A stretch of 64,000 nucleotides of DNA from Larix kaempferi (taxonomy: Eukaryota; Streptophyta; Pinopsida; Pinales; Pinaceae). Both the position numbers and the translations under genes were made by a program. Shown here piece by piece: positions 1-10,487 of the stretch. The notes beneath the pieces were generated by a model. That model was not told the DNA's origin and did not search any database. It was given only the letters and a program-made list of their open reading frames with translations. The first letter of the stretch is position 1. Each line of letters starts with the position of its first letter. The stretch is taken from assembly GCA_027924585.1 (NCBI GenBank), contig BSBM01001383.1, positions 4,116,001 to 4,180,000 of the forward strand, written 5' to 3'.

Positions 1-640
1 GTTAGTTGATGTGACTCTGTACAGACATATTATTGGGTCGTTAATGTATCCGATGAATACCAAGTCAGATATATGTTTTTCTATGAAACACCTTGAGACA
101 GTATCTAGTGGAACCTAGACGAGTTCACCTGATAGCTGCAAAGCATGTGATGAGGTACCTGAAGGGTACGATAGAATTTGGTCTATATTACTTTGATCAT
201 GACTTCAGTTTGTATGGCTACTCAGATGTTGATTGGGTAGGAAGTGTATCAGACAGGAATGGCACATCGAGCAGATGTTATTGTCTTGGATTTGCCATGA
301 TCTCGTGGTTTAGCAGGAAGCAGTCCAGTGTGGCTGTCAGCACAACCGAAGCAGAATATATGGTTGCTTTCTCTGCTATTTGTGAAGCAATATGGCTTCA
401 GGATTGTTTGACTTAGAGATAGACCCAACTATGATCCTATGTGACAAACAGAGTTGTATCAAGATGGCAGAGAATCTAGTGTTCCAAGATATGGTGCAGA
501 AAGGAACTAAAAGTTCGAATTTGTAACAAGTTACTAATGTACTAACCAAACTTCTACCGATCCGATGTACTAACCAAACCTCTACCTCAAGTAAAGTTTT
601 CCAAGACAAAATTAATATAGTTCAGAAGGACCCTCCTCGA
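1..640 (+). pseudogene. Ty1/copia pol 3' end (RT C-terminus and RNase H), degenerate
   Basis: This is the C-terminal part of a copia Pol polyprotein; the rest lies left of the window. Bases 2-90 encode an RT end (LYRHIIGSLMYP, then SDICF). After a frameshift near 90, bases 93-416 encode the connection and RNase H (HVMRYLKGT, YSDVDWVG, SWFSRKQSSVAVSTTEAEY), which is the standard copia RNase H core. A further frame at 410-487 continues with DPTMILCDKQSCIKMAEN. A deletion then joins to the terminal VLTKPLPQVKF at about 566-600. The terminal motif is partly duplicated (538 and 566). At least two frameshifts and one deletion make it non-functional. The family assignment is secure. Confidence 0.9.
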
Positions 641-649
641 AAGGGGGAG
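639..649 (+). other. First polypurine-tract-like motif
   Basis: The sequence gaaagggggag is followed directly by TGATGTGATC. Its position just after the copia RNase H end is where a 3' polypurine tract is expected. A near-identical motif occurs at 2655-2665 immediately before the recognisable LTR, so this one is either a displaced duplicate or the tract of a different LTR. Confidence 0.5.
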
Positions 650-778
650 TGATGTGATCACTTATGATGAGATTGCCTGCATCGACAGAGGGATCGGTGA
701 TGTGGTTACCTATATTGGTGATGCCAATAGAGAGGTTGGTGGATGGTCCTTAGACAGGGTCTAAGTTGACAAAAGGAT

Positions 779-967
779 TGCATCATCCTTGAACACATGT
801 TCTAAAAGGATCCGTAGACATATGTCTCCGAGAAAGAAGAGGGATTGCATCATCCTTGAACACGTGTTCTAAAAGGATCCGTAGACATATGTCTCCGAGA
901 AAGAAGAGGGATTGCATCATCCTTGAACACATGTTCTAAAAGAGAGCCGTAGACATATGTCTTCGAG
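779..967. repeat. Tandem repeat, 67-68-bp monomer, about 3 copies
   Basis: The landmark 'ctccgag' or 'cttcgag' recurs at 826, 893 and 961. Each unit carries a 'ggattgcatcatccttgaacac' type core (here slightly varied) and a 'ccgtagacatatgtct' core. This is the first tier of a compound minisatellite that continues to 1880. Confidence 0.9.
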
Positions 968-1663
968 AATGAAGTCCTTTGTGGACATGTGAGGATTGGA
1001 TCATCCTTGGACTTCAGTCCTAAAGTGAGCCATAGACATATGTCTCCGAAAATAAAGTCCTGAATGAACAGGTAGGGGATTGGATCGTCCTTGAACTTTG
1101 GTCCTTTGAATTGAGCCGTAGATAAGATATCTCCGAAAATAAAGTCCTGAATGAACATGTAAGGAGATTGGATCATCCTCGGACTTTGGTCCTTTGAATT
1201 GAGCCGTAGACAACATGTCTCTGAAAATAAAGTCCTGAATGAACAGGTAAGGGGATTGGATCATCCTCGGACTTTGGTCCTTTGAATTGAGCCGTAGACA
1301 AGACGTCTCCGAAAATAAAGTCCTGAATGAACAGGTAAGGGGATTGGATCATCCTCGGACTTTGGTCCTTTGAATTGAGCCGTAGACAAGATGTCTCCGA
1401 AAATAAAGTCCTAAATGAACACGTAAGGGGATTGGATCGTCCTCGGACTTTGGTCCTTTGAATTGAGCCGTAGACAAGATGTCTCCGAAAATAAAGTCTT
1501 GAATGAACAGGTAAGGGGATTGGATCATCCTCGGACTTTGGTCCTTTGAATTGAGCCGTAGACAATATGTCTCCGAAAATAATGTCCTAAATGAACAAGT
1601 AGGGGATTGGATCATCCTCGGACTTTGGTCCTTTGAATTGAGCCGTAGATATGAGGTCTTCGA
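968..1663. repeat. Tandem repeat, 88-bp monomer, about 8 copies
   Basis: The landmark 'ctccgaaaat' recurs at 1044, 1131, 1219, 1307, 1395, 1483 and 1571, a period of 87-88 bp. Units share 'ggattggatcatcctcgg', 'tttggtcctttgaattgag' and 'aataaagtcctgaatgaac'. Overlapping minus-strand open frames exist only because of the repetition. This tier is the most homogeneous, suggesting it is the youngest or most recently expanded. Confidence 0.95.
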
Positions 1664-1880
1664 GAATTGAATGATAGGACTGGATCATCCCTAGATCTCG
1701 GTTCAAAAGGTACATGATAGGATTGGATCGTCCCTGGACCTCGGTTCAAAAGGTACATGATAGGATTGGATCGTCCCTGGACCTCAGTTCAAAAGGTACA
1801 TGGTAGGACTGGATCATCCTTGGACCTCGGTTCAAAAGGTACATGATAGGATTGCATCATCCATGGACCTATGTCCTAAA
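1664..1880. repeat. Tandem repeat, 43-bp monomer, about 5 copies
   Basis: The unit runs from 'gataggattggatcgtccc' to 'ggttcaaaaggtacat' and repeats every 43 bp. It shares the 'ggattggatc.tcc.tgga' core with the 88-bp and 67-bp units, so all three tiers appear to derive from one ancestral monomer. Confidence 0.9.
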
Positions 1881-1914
1881 GAGAGCAAGATTGATCATCC
1901 TGTAATATGATCGT

Positions 1915-2120
1915 GTGTGTTGCAGGGTATGCTGCTATTGTGTGGATACTCGTATTGATGATGTGTATACTTGCTATAGTGTGGATACTTGTATTGATGA
2001 TGTGTATACTTGTATTGTGTGGATACTTGTATTGATGATGTGTATACTTGTATTGGTGTGGATACCTGTATTGATGGTGTGTATACTTGTATTGGTGTGG
2101 ATACTAATACTGTTGATCTA
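1915..2120. repeat. Tandem repeat, about 39-bp monomer, 5 copies
   Basis: 'tgtggatact' or a close variant recurs at 1941, 1980, 2018, 2057 and 2096 (38-39 bp). The units alternate 'gtggatacttgtattga' with 'tgatgtgtatacttgtatt'. It is unrelated by eye to the preceding minisatellite. Confidence 0.9.
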
Positions 2121-2470
2121 GATGACGATGTTGTTGATCGTATTGATCTGGATGACGAGGTTGTTGATCGTAATGATCTAGATGATGATGTTGCTGATCA
2201 TGTTGATCTAGATGGCAATGTTGCTGATTGTGTTGATCTAGATGACGATGATACTGATCATGTAGATCGAGATGATCCAGATGCTATAGATCGAGATGAT
2301 CCAGATGCTGTAGATCATGATGAACTAGATTTTGTAGATTGAGATGATGTGACGATGCTAATCGTGTTGATCTAGATGACGATGTTGATGATCGTGTGAT
2401 GACGATGTTGATAATCATGTGATGACGATGCTGATGATCGTAAGGATTCAGATGTTGATGTTGTTGTAGC
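2100..2470. repeat. Degenerate 30-36-bp repeat rich in gatgat/gatcta
   Basis: Reiterated 'gttgatctagatgacgatg' and 'gttgatcgt' modules drift into 'gatgacgatgttgatgatcg' toward 2470. One plus frame stays open for about 110 codons and would encode an Asp-rich repeat, but this follows from the 3n repeat length and the lack of stops in the unit. I do not call a gene. From 2470 to 2655 I see only degraded sequence of the same composition. Confidence 0.8.
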
Positions 2471-2654
2471 TGTTTGAGTGCTGTAGAAGATAAAGACTCA
2501 GTACTGAAGATGTTGATGTTCCAGTATTGAAGATGTTCCGGTAACTGGTTGAGTTACTGATGATGTTGAGAAAGCTTCCAATGATTTATAGATGTATCAT
2601 GTATGATGTTGATGACTCCTTGCGCATGCAGATCCTGTTATAATATCCTTCTCG

Positions 2655-2665
2655 TTAAGGGGGAG
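2655..2665 (+). other. Copia polypurine tract
   Basis: 'ttaagggggag' directly precedes the LTR start TGTTGAGATATTG. The TGTTG start is common in plant copia LTRs. Confidence 0.8.
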
Positions 2666-3272
2666 TGTTGAGATATTGTAACTTCAAAGAATATTATATT
2701 TGTACTTTATTATTCTGGAGATGTTTCATTCCTCCGTGAAGATCTTATTGTATATCCGGAGATGTTTATTCCTCCGTCGGAATGTGGTAACTTGGGTTAT
2801 TATACTTCCCTAGTGGGGGTCGGCCCTGTATGTGTTATGTGGGTCAAAGGGTTGTTAGACCACCCTAGTGGGGTCGGCCCAGTCAGTTGTAGTGGGGTGT
2901 TTAACCTAGTAGTAAAGTTGGAGCCGACCTAGTTAATATAAAGTACAAGTTGGAGATGTGTATAAATAGAGGAGGTGTGTTCCTCATTATATAAACACTT
3001 CCCTCATTCAGAATGTAGCGCACTTGTGGAGGAGAGGTATGCTATGGTGGAGGAGGAGATCATGTTTTTGGTTTGCATCTTTGTATATTGCTAGTCATCT
3101 ATATTGAGGAAGCTTTGCTGGGTTTTCTACCCCATGAGGGTTTCCCAGGATAAATCTGTGTCTCTTGTGTTTATGTTGTGCTTGTTGTTTCTTCAGTGAT
3201 CCTGTATATGCTATTATTTTGAAATGGAATGTAATGCTGCTATTTTCTATCTTAGCATATTAAATATTAACA
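2666..3272 (+). repeat. Copia 3' LTR, 607 bp
   Basis: It begins TGTTGAGATATTG after a polypurine tract and ends TATTAACA at 3272, giving TG...CA termini. It contains a TATA box at 2962 and short internal duplications ('ggagatgtttcattcctccg' near 2717 and 2757; 'ccctagtggggtcggccca' near 2810 and 2863). The partner 5' LTR is outside the window, so the target-site duplication cannot be checked. The minus-strand frame at 3273-3788 is cut exactly at 3272, which supports this boundary. Confidence 0.8.
2962..2970 (+). promoter_or_regulatory. TATA box of the copia LTR
   Basis: TATAAATAG lies 297 bp into the LTR, a usual position for the U3/R promoter. Confidence 0.6.
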
Positions 3273-3935
3273 GTAAGTACCATAGTGAGGAGGGTTGGAA
3301 TAAGGGCCAGAACCGGTTGCATTGTAAGAAGGATAACCAACATAATTATGGGGTATATAAGTGTTATTCGTAGCAGGATCAGTCGAGTGATGACCATAAG
3401 TAAAGGGTATGTTCCCACCTCCCATGTTAGGAGGGACATCCAGGTTAGAAAACGTGGTCGTAGTCACGGGTATATGCATAGAAGAATGGAGGTTAAATTG
3501 TGGAATATGAGTCGTGTTATGAGAAGTGTTCCCACTGAAATTAGGGGTAGTCCTAGGATGTGGTCCTCCTCCAACATGTGTATTAGATGAAGGAATATGA
3601 CCAGACCCAAATTTAAATGGAGTAAAAGAGGGTGCACCGCCCCCAAAGCGAGCAGTGCCCACAACACCAAGCCTAGAGTTAGCTTGACTACTAGATGAAA
3701 TGGATGAAACATTCGAAATAAGACTGGGCATACCAAATGAAAAGGGATTAGTGGCCAAAGGGTTTGTTGTATCATTAACATCTGACATCCCATAAAAGAA
3801 ACCATGTGTGTGTGCACCATAAAATGGGTTTGACTACAGGGGTGGGTTTGGCCCAAATCTTGAAAAAGTGACGTGTGGGGGTGAACCTTCCTCTCCAACA
3901 TCCCTAGGAGTGGAAAAAGCGGTCTATCCATCGAC
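3273..3935 (-). pseudogene. Low-complexity coding remnant, unrecognised
   Basis: A minus-strand frame (ATG at 3788, cut at its 3' end by the copia LTR at 3272) encodes about 170 residues rich in Gly, Pro, Asn, Thr and Ser (TNPFSFGMPSLIS, GGGPHPRTTPNFSGN). The same frame continues upstream to about 3930 through one stop, with matching composition (SNPFYGAHTHGFFYGM). No catalytic or zinc motif is visible. The composition resembles the disordered N-terminus of a retrotransposon Gag such as those of C1 and C2, but I cannot align it to them. It could be a Gag fragment or a host low-complexity protein. Confidence 0.3.
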
Positions 3936-5340
3936 ATCTCATGGTGGAGTCACGTGAATTCCTCCCGTGTCAAATGGATTAGTCATAGTGTAAGTAAGAT
4001 TTGCATCTAAAGGGAAGCCGTGAGCTGGTTAAAAGAAGGTACCCGAGGAAGAGTTAGAAGCATCAGAGCGACATAGGTGAAGCAGTTGGGAAGATCAAGT
4101 TACACAAAAGGAACCCGCCGTATCGGATAATCAGGACCCGCATCACAGAGGCACAGTCAGGGTTTGCGAGCAGGTTGTGTTCACTTTGATCTAAGTCACC
4201 CCTGAGGAAAAGACCACTAGAGATGCGTGTCATTCTCTTAGCCAGTCAAGGGCCTCAGGGTGGTTTTCCTAGATCATTTTTCAGGGATCTTGAAACCATC
4301 CGAGAGACCCTAGTGGTATTATGAAGTGAATAGCACCTGACAGGTGGACCATGAGCAAATTGGGACCCACTCCCTGGAGTTGCATGTCCTTAGGCACTCA
4401 TCTCGAGGTAGTTGGGAAAGATATCAAACGATGGAAAGAGTGTCAAGGCAGGAAAGTTGCATGAACTATATCAAGAGAAGTCTTCCCCATATGCAAAAAT
4501 CGCGTCTTCCACGTGGCGGCCCCAGGATCGTTCAGGGGAATTCAAGCTGTTTTCTTAAACCACTATTCGGAGGCCCTGAAACCATCAATGGATATGTCTT
4601 GTCATACTCCAGTCATCTCCGCCACCGTCGTACTGGCTGAAGTACATTCCTAAAGGACAAAGGGCCAAAGAAACATGCATGTAATCATTATGCAGGTACA
4701 GATGCGCTCATCGACGAGGGCATGAATGGGTCTATAGATACCCCTCGCCTTAGCTTATTCCACATTTCCCATTTTCCAAGAGTCCTCGGTCCCAAGTCTC
4801 AGATCCTAAGTCTCTAAAATCGTCTAGGGGCGAATGATTCAGATTTGAAGGAAAGGGTTCTCAATGCTACATTTCATCTCTAGAGGTGGTTCACCCAGAG
4901 CATTGAGAATTCGGAATACTAGCATCCATGAAGAGCCCACAAATGCACATTTGCGAACAGTCGGATGGGAGAAGCCCGAGGTCTCACCCGACATGTCTAG
5001 GGACGGTGCAACTATTTCGTCAGTCCTAAGGGAGAAAGGTTTTCCGTATGCAGCAGCACGGAAGAAGGGGACATGCCGGCAGCAGCAAAGGATGATCAAA
5101 TGGTGAAGTAGTGGCACCTGAGTACTTCTAATGAAGCGAAGACATCATCAGGTCCTATTCCATAGCCCGGCATCCAGGTCGAACGTTTGTCCCATCGAAA
5201 ATAGGGTCCAAGAGAAAAGGGCTTGGATGGGATGGAAGAAGCAGGCAATAGTGGTCTACAAAGCAACATATTTCATCTTTATGGTCGCAACTACATCTTC
5301 AAGAGGCATGAGATGATCCAGTAGGCGTTTAAGGGATTCT
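3936..5340. other. Unassigned sequence
   Basis: There is no convincing coding region. Short frames at 4344-4640 and 4864-5106 lack recognisable motifs and overlap antisense frames. The composition is more GC-rich than the far right of the window, which suits a decayed retrotransposon leader or 3' region. Nothing else seen. Confidence 0.4.
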
Positions 5341-6183
5341 AGTTAGTCTTGAAAGATGTTACATCGTCAATACCTTATATTTTAAGGTGATGCGAATTTT
5401 GTCAAGCTAGATGAACTACTCTGCTACAAGAGTGGTCCTGGGTCTTAATCATAAGATCACCAGTAATTTTGTAACAAACTCTATTAAGGAGTATAAACAT
5501 AAATCTTAAGCTGTTGAGCTGCAACCGATTGTAACAAATTATGTTTTAGATAATAGGTAGGCTATATATATCAAAGTAGGCATTAGCCAAAGGGTCGGCT
5601 CTCTTATGTAATAAGTATTACTTCTATGTTAGAAGGTTGATAAATACAAGAAGAGACATATTTTACCCTATCTTGGAGCTTGATGGATATAAAGTTTTGA
5701 TGTGCACAGTTATTGTCTCCTGTTGTTTTTCATACCTTCATTTATATATGATTTGCAGAACTATTCTGAATTTATATGAGTGTTGTTGCTTAAATTTATT
5801 TCTTCAATGGTGATTAGTACTTGAAGTTTTCATGTTGATTTATCTTGAAGTGATATCCTTGTATTATTCAAATGGTGTTATGTATTCATTTTTTTAAGGC
5901 TGTTGAATTCCTCCCCCAGGATCAGCACGCTATTTTGTAAATGTAAAATAAAGATTTGCTTTCACAGTACCTTTATCTTGAACCATTCCATTTCCATTTA
6001 CTACTCAAAAGTCTGATTTCTTTGTACATTGAAATATTTCCCGTTAACATTTTAAAGATTGGAATTCTACACTATTTCTGTCATTTATATTGTGATTCAA
6101 TAAAGTTTTCAGAAGTGATTATTGATGCCCAAGCACAGTTCTAAAAAATAGCTTTAGAACGTCTCTGGGACTAAAATCTTTTT
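5341..6183 (+). other. Probable 5' LTR region of element D1
   Basis: The stretch immediately precedes a primer-binding site at 6184, so an LTR should end close to 6178. It holds a TATA-like run at 5573-5580 (tatatata), followed by pyrimidine- and AT-rich sequence typical of R-U5. I could not fix the LTR start because no second copy of this LTR is present in the window. Confidence 0.4.
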
Positions 6184-6201
6184 TGGCGTCGTTGCCAGGG
6201 A
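6184..6201 (+). other. Primer-binding site, tRNA-Asp type, degenerate
   Basis: tggcgtcgttgccaggga differs at about two positions from the complement of the plant tRNA-Asp 3' end (TGGCGCCGTTGCCGGGG). Athila/Tat-group gypsy elements commonly use this primer. The differences are transitions. Confidence 0.75.
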
Positions 6202-6264
6202 CACAATCAAAAAGATATATCTTCCCTAGGTATAACAACAAGATCATATGCTCTCAGTTTCACG

Positions 6265-7500
6265 GTGGATGAAATTGAGTTGCAAGCTGTTATCCACCTG
6301 GTGACTCCAAAATATAAAACCTGGCATCTGGACGAAGACACACTCGCCAGAACCCTAGCCACGAAGAATTTGTGGTTCTTGAAGATTCAGTCTCTTGGAG
6401 ATAGAGACATGGAAGATACCAATCTACTTCACCAAGTTATCAATGCAATTTATCCTCCCCTTTGTTTGGCCCTCAATTTCCCAGTCTGAATTTATCGTCC
6501 AAACCCCTGATAACGAGCCTTTTCGTCAAGATCCCCATACTCTTGATTTTTCGAGCTTCTAACATATACCTACTGTAAACGAAGACCATGTAGCTCATAC
6601 CACTCCCGCCAAACCCCTAGTCGTCGCACAGGAAGAGATTCCAAACATCACTCATTCCATGTCAGGAGGAGGAAGCAGAGGACCACCTCCACCACCCCCA
6701 AGAAAACCAAGATGGGTGGCAAGCCGTCATGGACCCCTGCAATTACCCACACCCCTAAATGATATGCCTACTCATTGCCTAAAGCTCCTACCGAAATATG
6801 ATGGCAGTAAAGGGACATCTGTCGAAGATCATGTGGATCGATTTCAAGATTTCACATATAACATCTTGATTGAGCACGATGATGTATTCATGAGAATTTT
6901 TGCTCAGTCATTAGAAGGAGAGGCCAGAAGAAGTGGGGATTGGTACAGCTTGTATTATCTGACAAAATTCTTTGCTCTGAAGAAAGGCACCTTTGAAAAT
7001 GTGGTTGATTTTACGGCCAGATTTAATAAGCAATATTTCAGAATCCCCGAGGACATCCGTCCTACTGAGGCCGCGGGTCAGGTCACTTGCGCAGCCGCTT
7101 TCCCTCTAGAATTTGCCATAAAATTAAGGGAAAGAAGACCAGTCTTGCTGAGTGATATGCAGGATGATGCCATCGACATGGAGGGAAATTTGAGAGCCAT
7201 AGGCAAGATTAAAATGATTGATGATGCTAAACCTAAAGACAAAGGGAAAGCCAAAGAGGAAGGGATATATTTAGAAATAAGAGACTCCCAAGATGCAAAA
7301 ATCGATGAGATGACCCGTATAATCAAGAACTTGTCGAATAAAGTCACCTGAATGAAATTGGAGGGTATCAATCCTAATCGACACTATCCTCCCTATCCTC
7401 CTAATCAGTTCAGGAGACCTTTCAATCCACGGATGGCATATAGAGAGAAAAGAGGGGAAGAACAGCCATTGAGACCTCCTGTTCGTGAAAAATAAAACAA
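6265..7500 (+). pseudogene. D1 Gag
   Basis: Fragments at 6265-6489 and 6659-7351 encode a retrotransposon capsid protein. Visible Gag features are LLPKYDGSKGTSVEDHVDRF, FAQSLEGEARR, YYLTKFFALKKGTFENVVDF and FNKQYFRIPEDIRP. The step from GEARR to SGDWYSL suggests an internal deletion of some 30 residues of the capsid core near 6940. A TGA at 7349 breaks the frame; D2 has AGA there. The C-terminal part is charged (KPKDKGKAKEEG) and no CCHC zinc knuckle is visible. The start is uncertain because at least one stop lies between 6489 and 6659. Confidence 0.8.
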
Positions 7501-7558
7501 TCTGGTCAAGGTTGCTGCAGAAGAAGGTTATGACGATTTTGTAAGACAACAAAATTGG

Positions 7559-8149
7559 GTGGAAGAAGATTCACACCTCATGCACCTCACTAGAGAATAT
7601 TATGAGAGTTCATTATTATATGAGGAAGATGGATCGGATCTCCTGTATTCCCAAGGAAGTGATGAGTTCCCCCATGATCACCTTGCTTCTTGTAGTGCTC
7701 ATCCTGAAAAAATGCAAAGGAAGTACAACCTAAGACCAAGGCCGAAAACAATACGCAAGCAGGGTGAGACCATTCTTAGAAAGTCTCCATAGAAGTCAGC
7801 CCAAGCCAAAACACCTCAAGTAGCCTTTTCACCCAAAGAAAAAGACCTCCCGAAAGATAAAGAAGCTGAAACCATGATCCCATACATCCTAAATCAACTA
7901 GGCATAAGCCCCCATATGAGACTAGAACAGACCTACAGAGAAGGGCACACCTCTTTCAGTCTAAACAAGAGCTAAACAAATTAAAAATAGTTGTTCCATT
8001 GACTAAGTTAATAAGGAATCCTATGTACCAAGGCTAGATCGACAAGATGCTACACCGAGCTGAAAGCATTGATCAGCAAGATTCTATAAATATTAACGAT
8101 GAAGCTCCTTCTTTTCAGTGAGGTCCACACATTGATAGTAAAGAAGAAC
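7559..8149 (+). pseudogene. D1 Gag-protease spacer
   Basis: Acidic and then basic linker (YEEDGSDLLYSQGSDE, then KYNLRPRPK), followed by a segment reading MIPYILNQLGISPHMRLE and VVPLTKLIRNPMYQG. It leads into the protease in related elements. Interrupted by TAG at 7790, TAG near 8035 and TGA near 8120, all of which are also in D2. Confidence 0.6.
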
Positions 8150-8460
8150 CAGCTGCCCCGTTTTATGTCACCCTGAACGTGCATGAAACGCTTCTCCACA
8201 ATTGTATCTTGGACTCTGGGGCATCTCACAATTTAATACCCATAGTCATAATGGAATAGTTGGTATTGGAAATTACCAGGCCATACCATGATCATTATAT
8301 TTTTGATTCTAGAAGTGCAAAGTGCACCGGGATGATAAAAGACATGGTGGTCACTCTGGCTCAGATACCAGCTAAAAGCATAATGATGGACGTGGTGGTA
8401 GCAGACATTCCAGCTAAATATGGTATGCTTTTGTCAAGAAGCTAGGCTAAAAAACTAGGA
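8150..8460 (+). pseudogene. D1 aspartic protease
   Basis: Retropepsin-like protease that would cleave the polyprotein. The catalytic motif is LDSGASHNLIP, preceded by FYVTLNVHE, followed by MMDVVVADIPAKYGMLLSRS, which is the flap-to-C-terminal segment of this family. The catalytic Asp is intact, but in-frame TAG stops occur at about 8257 and 8443 (GAA-TAG-TTG and AGC-TAG-GCT). D2 carries both stops. In D2 the C2 element is inserted just after the HNLI residues. Confidence 0.85.
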
Positions 8461-8466
8461 GGAACC

Positions 8467-9110
8467 ATGCAGATGGACATGAAGTATGCTACCAAACCTA
8501 TTTTTGCTAGAAAAACCAGGCGATTATATAGGGAAGCTATGTTCGCCTATGTCATAAGCGACCAAGATAGTCTGATGAATTATCCTATATATGCTGCTGA
8601 CGAGAACATGGGTTGCTATAGATTATCAGCAGGGGACCCAGCTGAAGAAGAAGTCATACATGCTCAAGCGATAGAACCAGCAACTGAACATGTCCAAGAC
8701 CAGGTCTGGAAACTCTTTTTCGATGGAGCTTCTGCAAAAGATGAATCTGGAGCAGGTGCAATTTTGACATCACCATTGGGAGATGAAATTAGCTTGTCTT
8801 ACAATCTAAATTTCGACACCACCAACAATGTAGCCAATTATGAGGCATTTGTCCTTGGTCTCTGAGTAGCGAAAGACTTGAATATTACTAAACTGATAGT
8901 TTTTTGGGGACTTTAAGCTCGTGGTTAATTAGATCAGAGATGTTTACCAAACTAAGCATCCCAGACTCAGAGCATACCGTAACCTAGCTTGGGACCTTAT
9001 AGACAACTTCTTTGATGCCTTCAACATTACATTTGTGCTTCGAGAAGAAAATCAATAGGTTGATGCTTTGGCCATGATGGCCAGCTCATTTCACCCCCCC
9101 AAAAAAACCA
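8467..9110 (+). pseudogene. D1 second RNase H (aRNH), upstream of RT
   Basis: Plant/archaeal-type RNase H domain. Motifs: WKLFFDGASAKDESGAG (first Asp), NVANYEAFVLGL (Glu), GDFKLVVN (second Asp, reached after a 1-nt frameshift near 8900) and VDALAMMASSF (final Asp). Tat elements are known to carry such a domain in addition to the standard gypsy RNase H. It lies directly after the protease and about 280 bp before the RT-linked sequence. Stops at about 8863 (TGA), 8928 (TAG) and 9058 (TAG) are shared with D2. Confidence 0.85.
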
Positions 9111-9369
9111 AATCTAAACTATGAAGTTGAAATGAGATACCGCCCCTCCATTCCCGATAACGTTAAAAGTTGGTAGGTTTTTGAAGATGACCAACAAATT
9201 AAGCATTTTCTGCACCTGGTTGGAGAATTCTCAAATATAGAGGCAGATAGTGATTCTGAGAAAGTAGAAGGAATTAATGTGCAGGAAACAGATGCTGAAG
9301 GCTAAAAATTCATGTAGCAGGTCATTGGTCATAAGGTTCTACAGTTAAAAAACAATTTTATTCCTAAAG

Positions 9370-10487
9370 GCCTGGTTCCATTAGAACAGTTGTTTGACAA
9401 AAACAATGTCCCCGTCAAACCAGTAATACAGCCGACTACAAAAGCCATACAGGAGATAAATATGGGTACCATAGAATACCCCAAGTTCATCAAACATTCT
9501 CACTCCCTCACAAACGAGAAAAAGCAAAGGTACGAGGAATTGCTTAAAAGTTATGTGGATGTATTTGCGTGGAAATATGACGACCTCCAAACCTATAATA
9601 CCACCATACTACAGCATAGGATCCCCTTAAAACCTGATGCTAAGCCAGTAAAGAAAAATTTGAGAGAGGTGAATCCTATTCTATTTCCAGTGATCGAAAA
9701 GGAAATAAGGAAGCTTTTGGACGCAAAGATCATTATCCCTCTAAGATATTCGGAATGGGTGGAAAACCTAGTCCCAGTCAAGAAAAAAAAAGGTGAGATC
9801 TGGCTATGAGTCAATTTCAAGAATCTAAATAAATGCTCACTAGAGGACAATCATCCCTTGCCTAAAATGGATCATATTCTGCAGAAGGTGGTAGGGTCGA
9901 CCCGAGTATCTATGATGGATGGATTCTCAGGTTATAACCAGGTAGTAATGCACTTTGATGATCGGGAAAAGACAACCTTCACTACACCATGGGGAACGTT
10001 CATGTATGGAAAAATTCCATTCAACCTTATGAGCATTGGGGAAACTTTCCAAAGGGCCATAAATATAGAATTTATAGGAGAAAAGGACAGATTCATCATT
10101 ATATACATTGATGACATGACAGTCTTTTCCAAATCTGATCAGGAGCATCTTCATCACCTGAAGCAAACTTTCGAGAAGTGCAGAAAGTATGGCCTATCCC
10201 TCAACCCAAAGAAATCCTTCTTCGCCATGACGGAAGGAAAATTGCTCGGGCACATTGTCTCCAAAAAATGGCGTAAGGATAGACCCAGAGAGAGTAGCTG
10301 CTATCAAGCTGATCGATCTCCCATGAAATAAAAAGGAGGTACAATATTTCATTGGTAAAATTAATTTTTTACAAAGATTTATCCCTAACTTTGCCGAAAT
10401 AATGAAAGAAATTACTAACATGTTAAGAAAAGACGCTAAGATAAAATGGACTACAACTGCAAAAAATTCTTTTAATCAAATTAAAAA
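9370..10487 (+). pseudogene. D1 reverse transcriptase
   Basis: Gypsy RT. Pre-RT linker (SYVDVFAWKYDDL, HRIPLKPDAKPVKK), finger and palm motifs (LVPVKKKKGEI, VNFKNLNKCSLEDNHPLPKMD, MMDGFSGYNQVVM, TTFTTPWGTFMY), catalytic motif YIDDM within IIYIDDMTVFSKS, and thumb (LNPKKSFFAM, GKLLGHIV). A TGA at about 9807 separates finger from palm, and a frameshift near 10270 disrupts the thumb, which continues as VQYFIGKINFLQRFIPNFAE. The catalytic Asp pair is intact. The RNase H that normally follows RT is cut off at 10487. Confidence 0.9.

Larger units (their letters stand above)
6184..10487 (+). mobile_element. D1: degenerate Tat-type Ty3/gypsy element (gag-PR-aRNH-RT)
   Basis: Internal region of a gypsy element read left to right: tRNA-Asp type PBS (6184), Gag (6265-7500), protease (8150-8460), a plant/archaeal-type RNase H (8467-9110), then RT (9370-10430). 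It breaks off just after the RT connection sequence (KDAKIKWTT at about 10430-10455), where a family-B LTR fragment begins at 10488. No integrase or 3' LTR remains. The RNase H lies between protease and RT. A near-identical copy, D2, lies at 20324-21409 plus 36729-38888 and shares most of its stop codons. Confidence 0.85.

Noticed and set aside
850-1615. Several overlapping minus-strand ORFs of 80-130 codons
   Set aside because: They are translations of the 88-bp minisatellite in successive frames.
779-1880. CRISPR-like array
   Set aside because: Repeats are head-to-tail without unique spacers, and the sequence is a plant nuclear minisatellite.
2010-2342. Asp-rich repeat protein ORF
   Set aside because: The frame is open because the underlying DNA repeat has no stop and is a multiple of three in places. 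There is no promoter, and it lies between RNase H and LTR of a retroelement.
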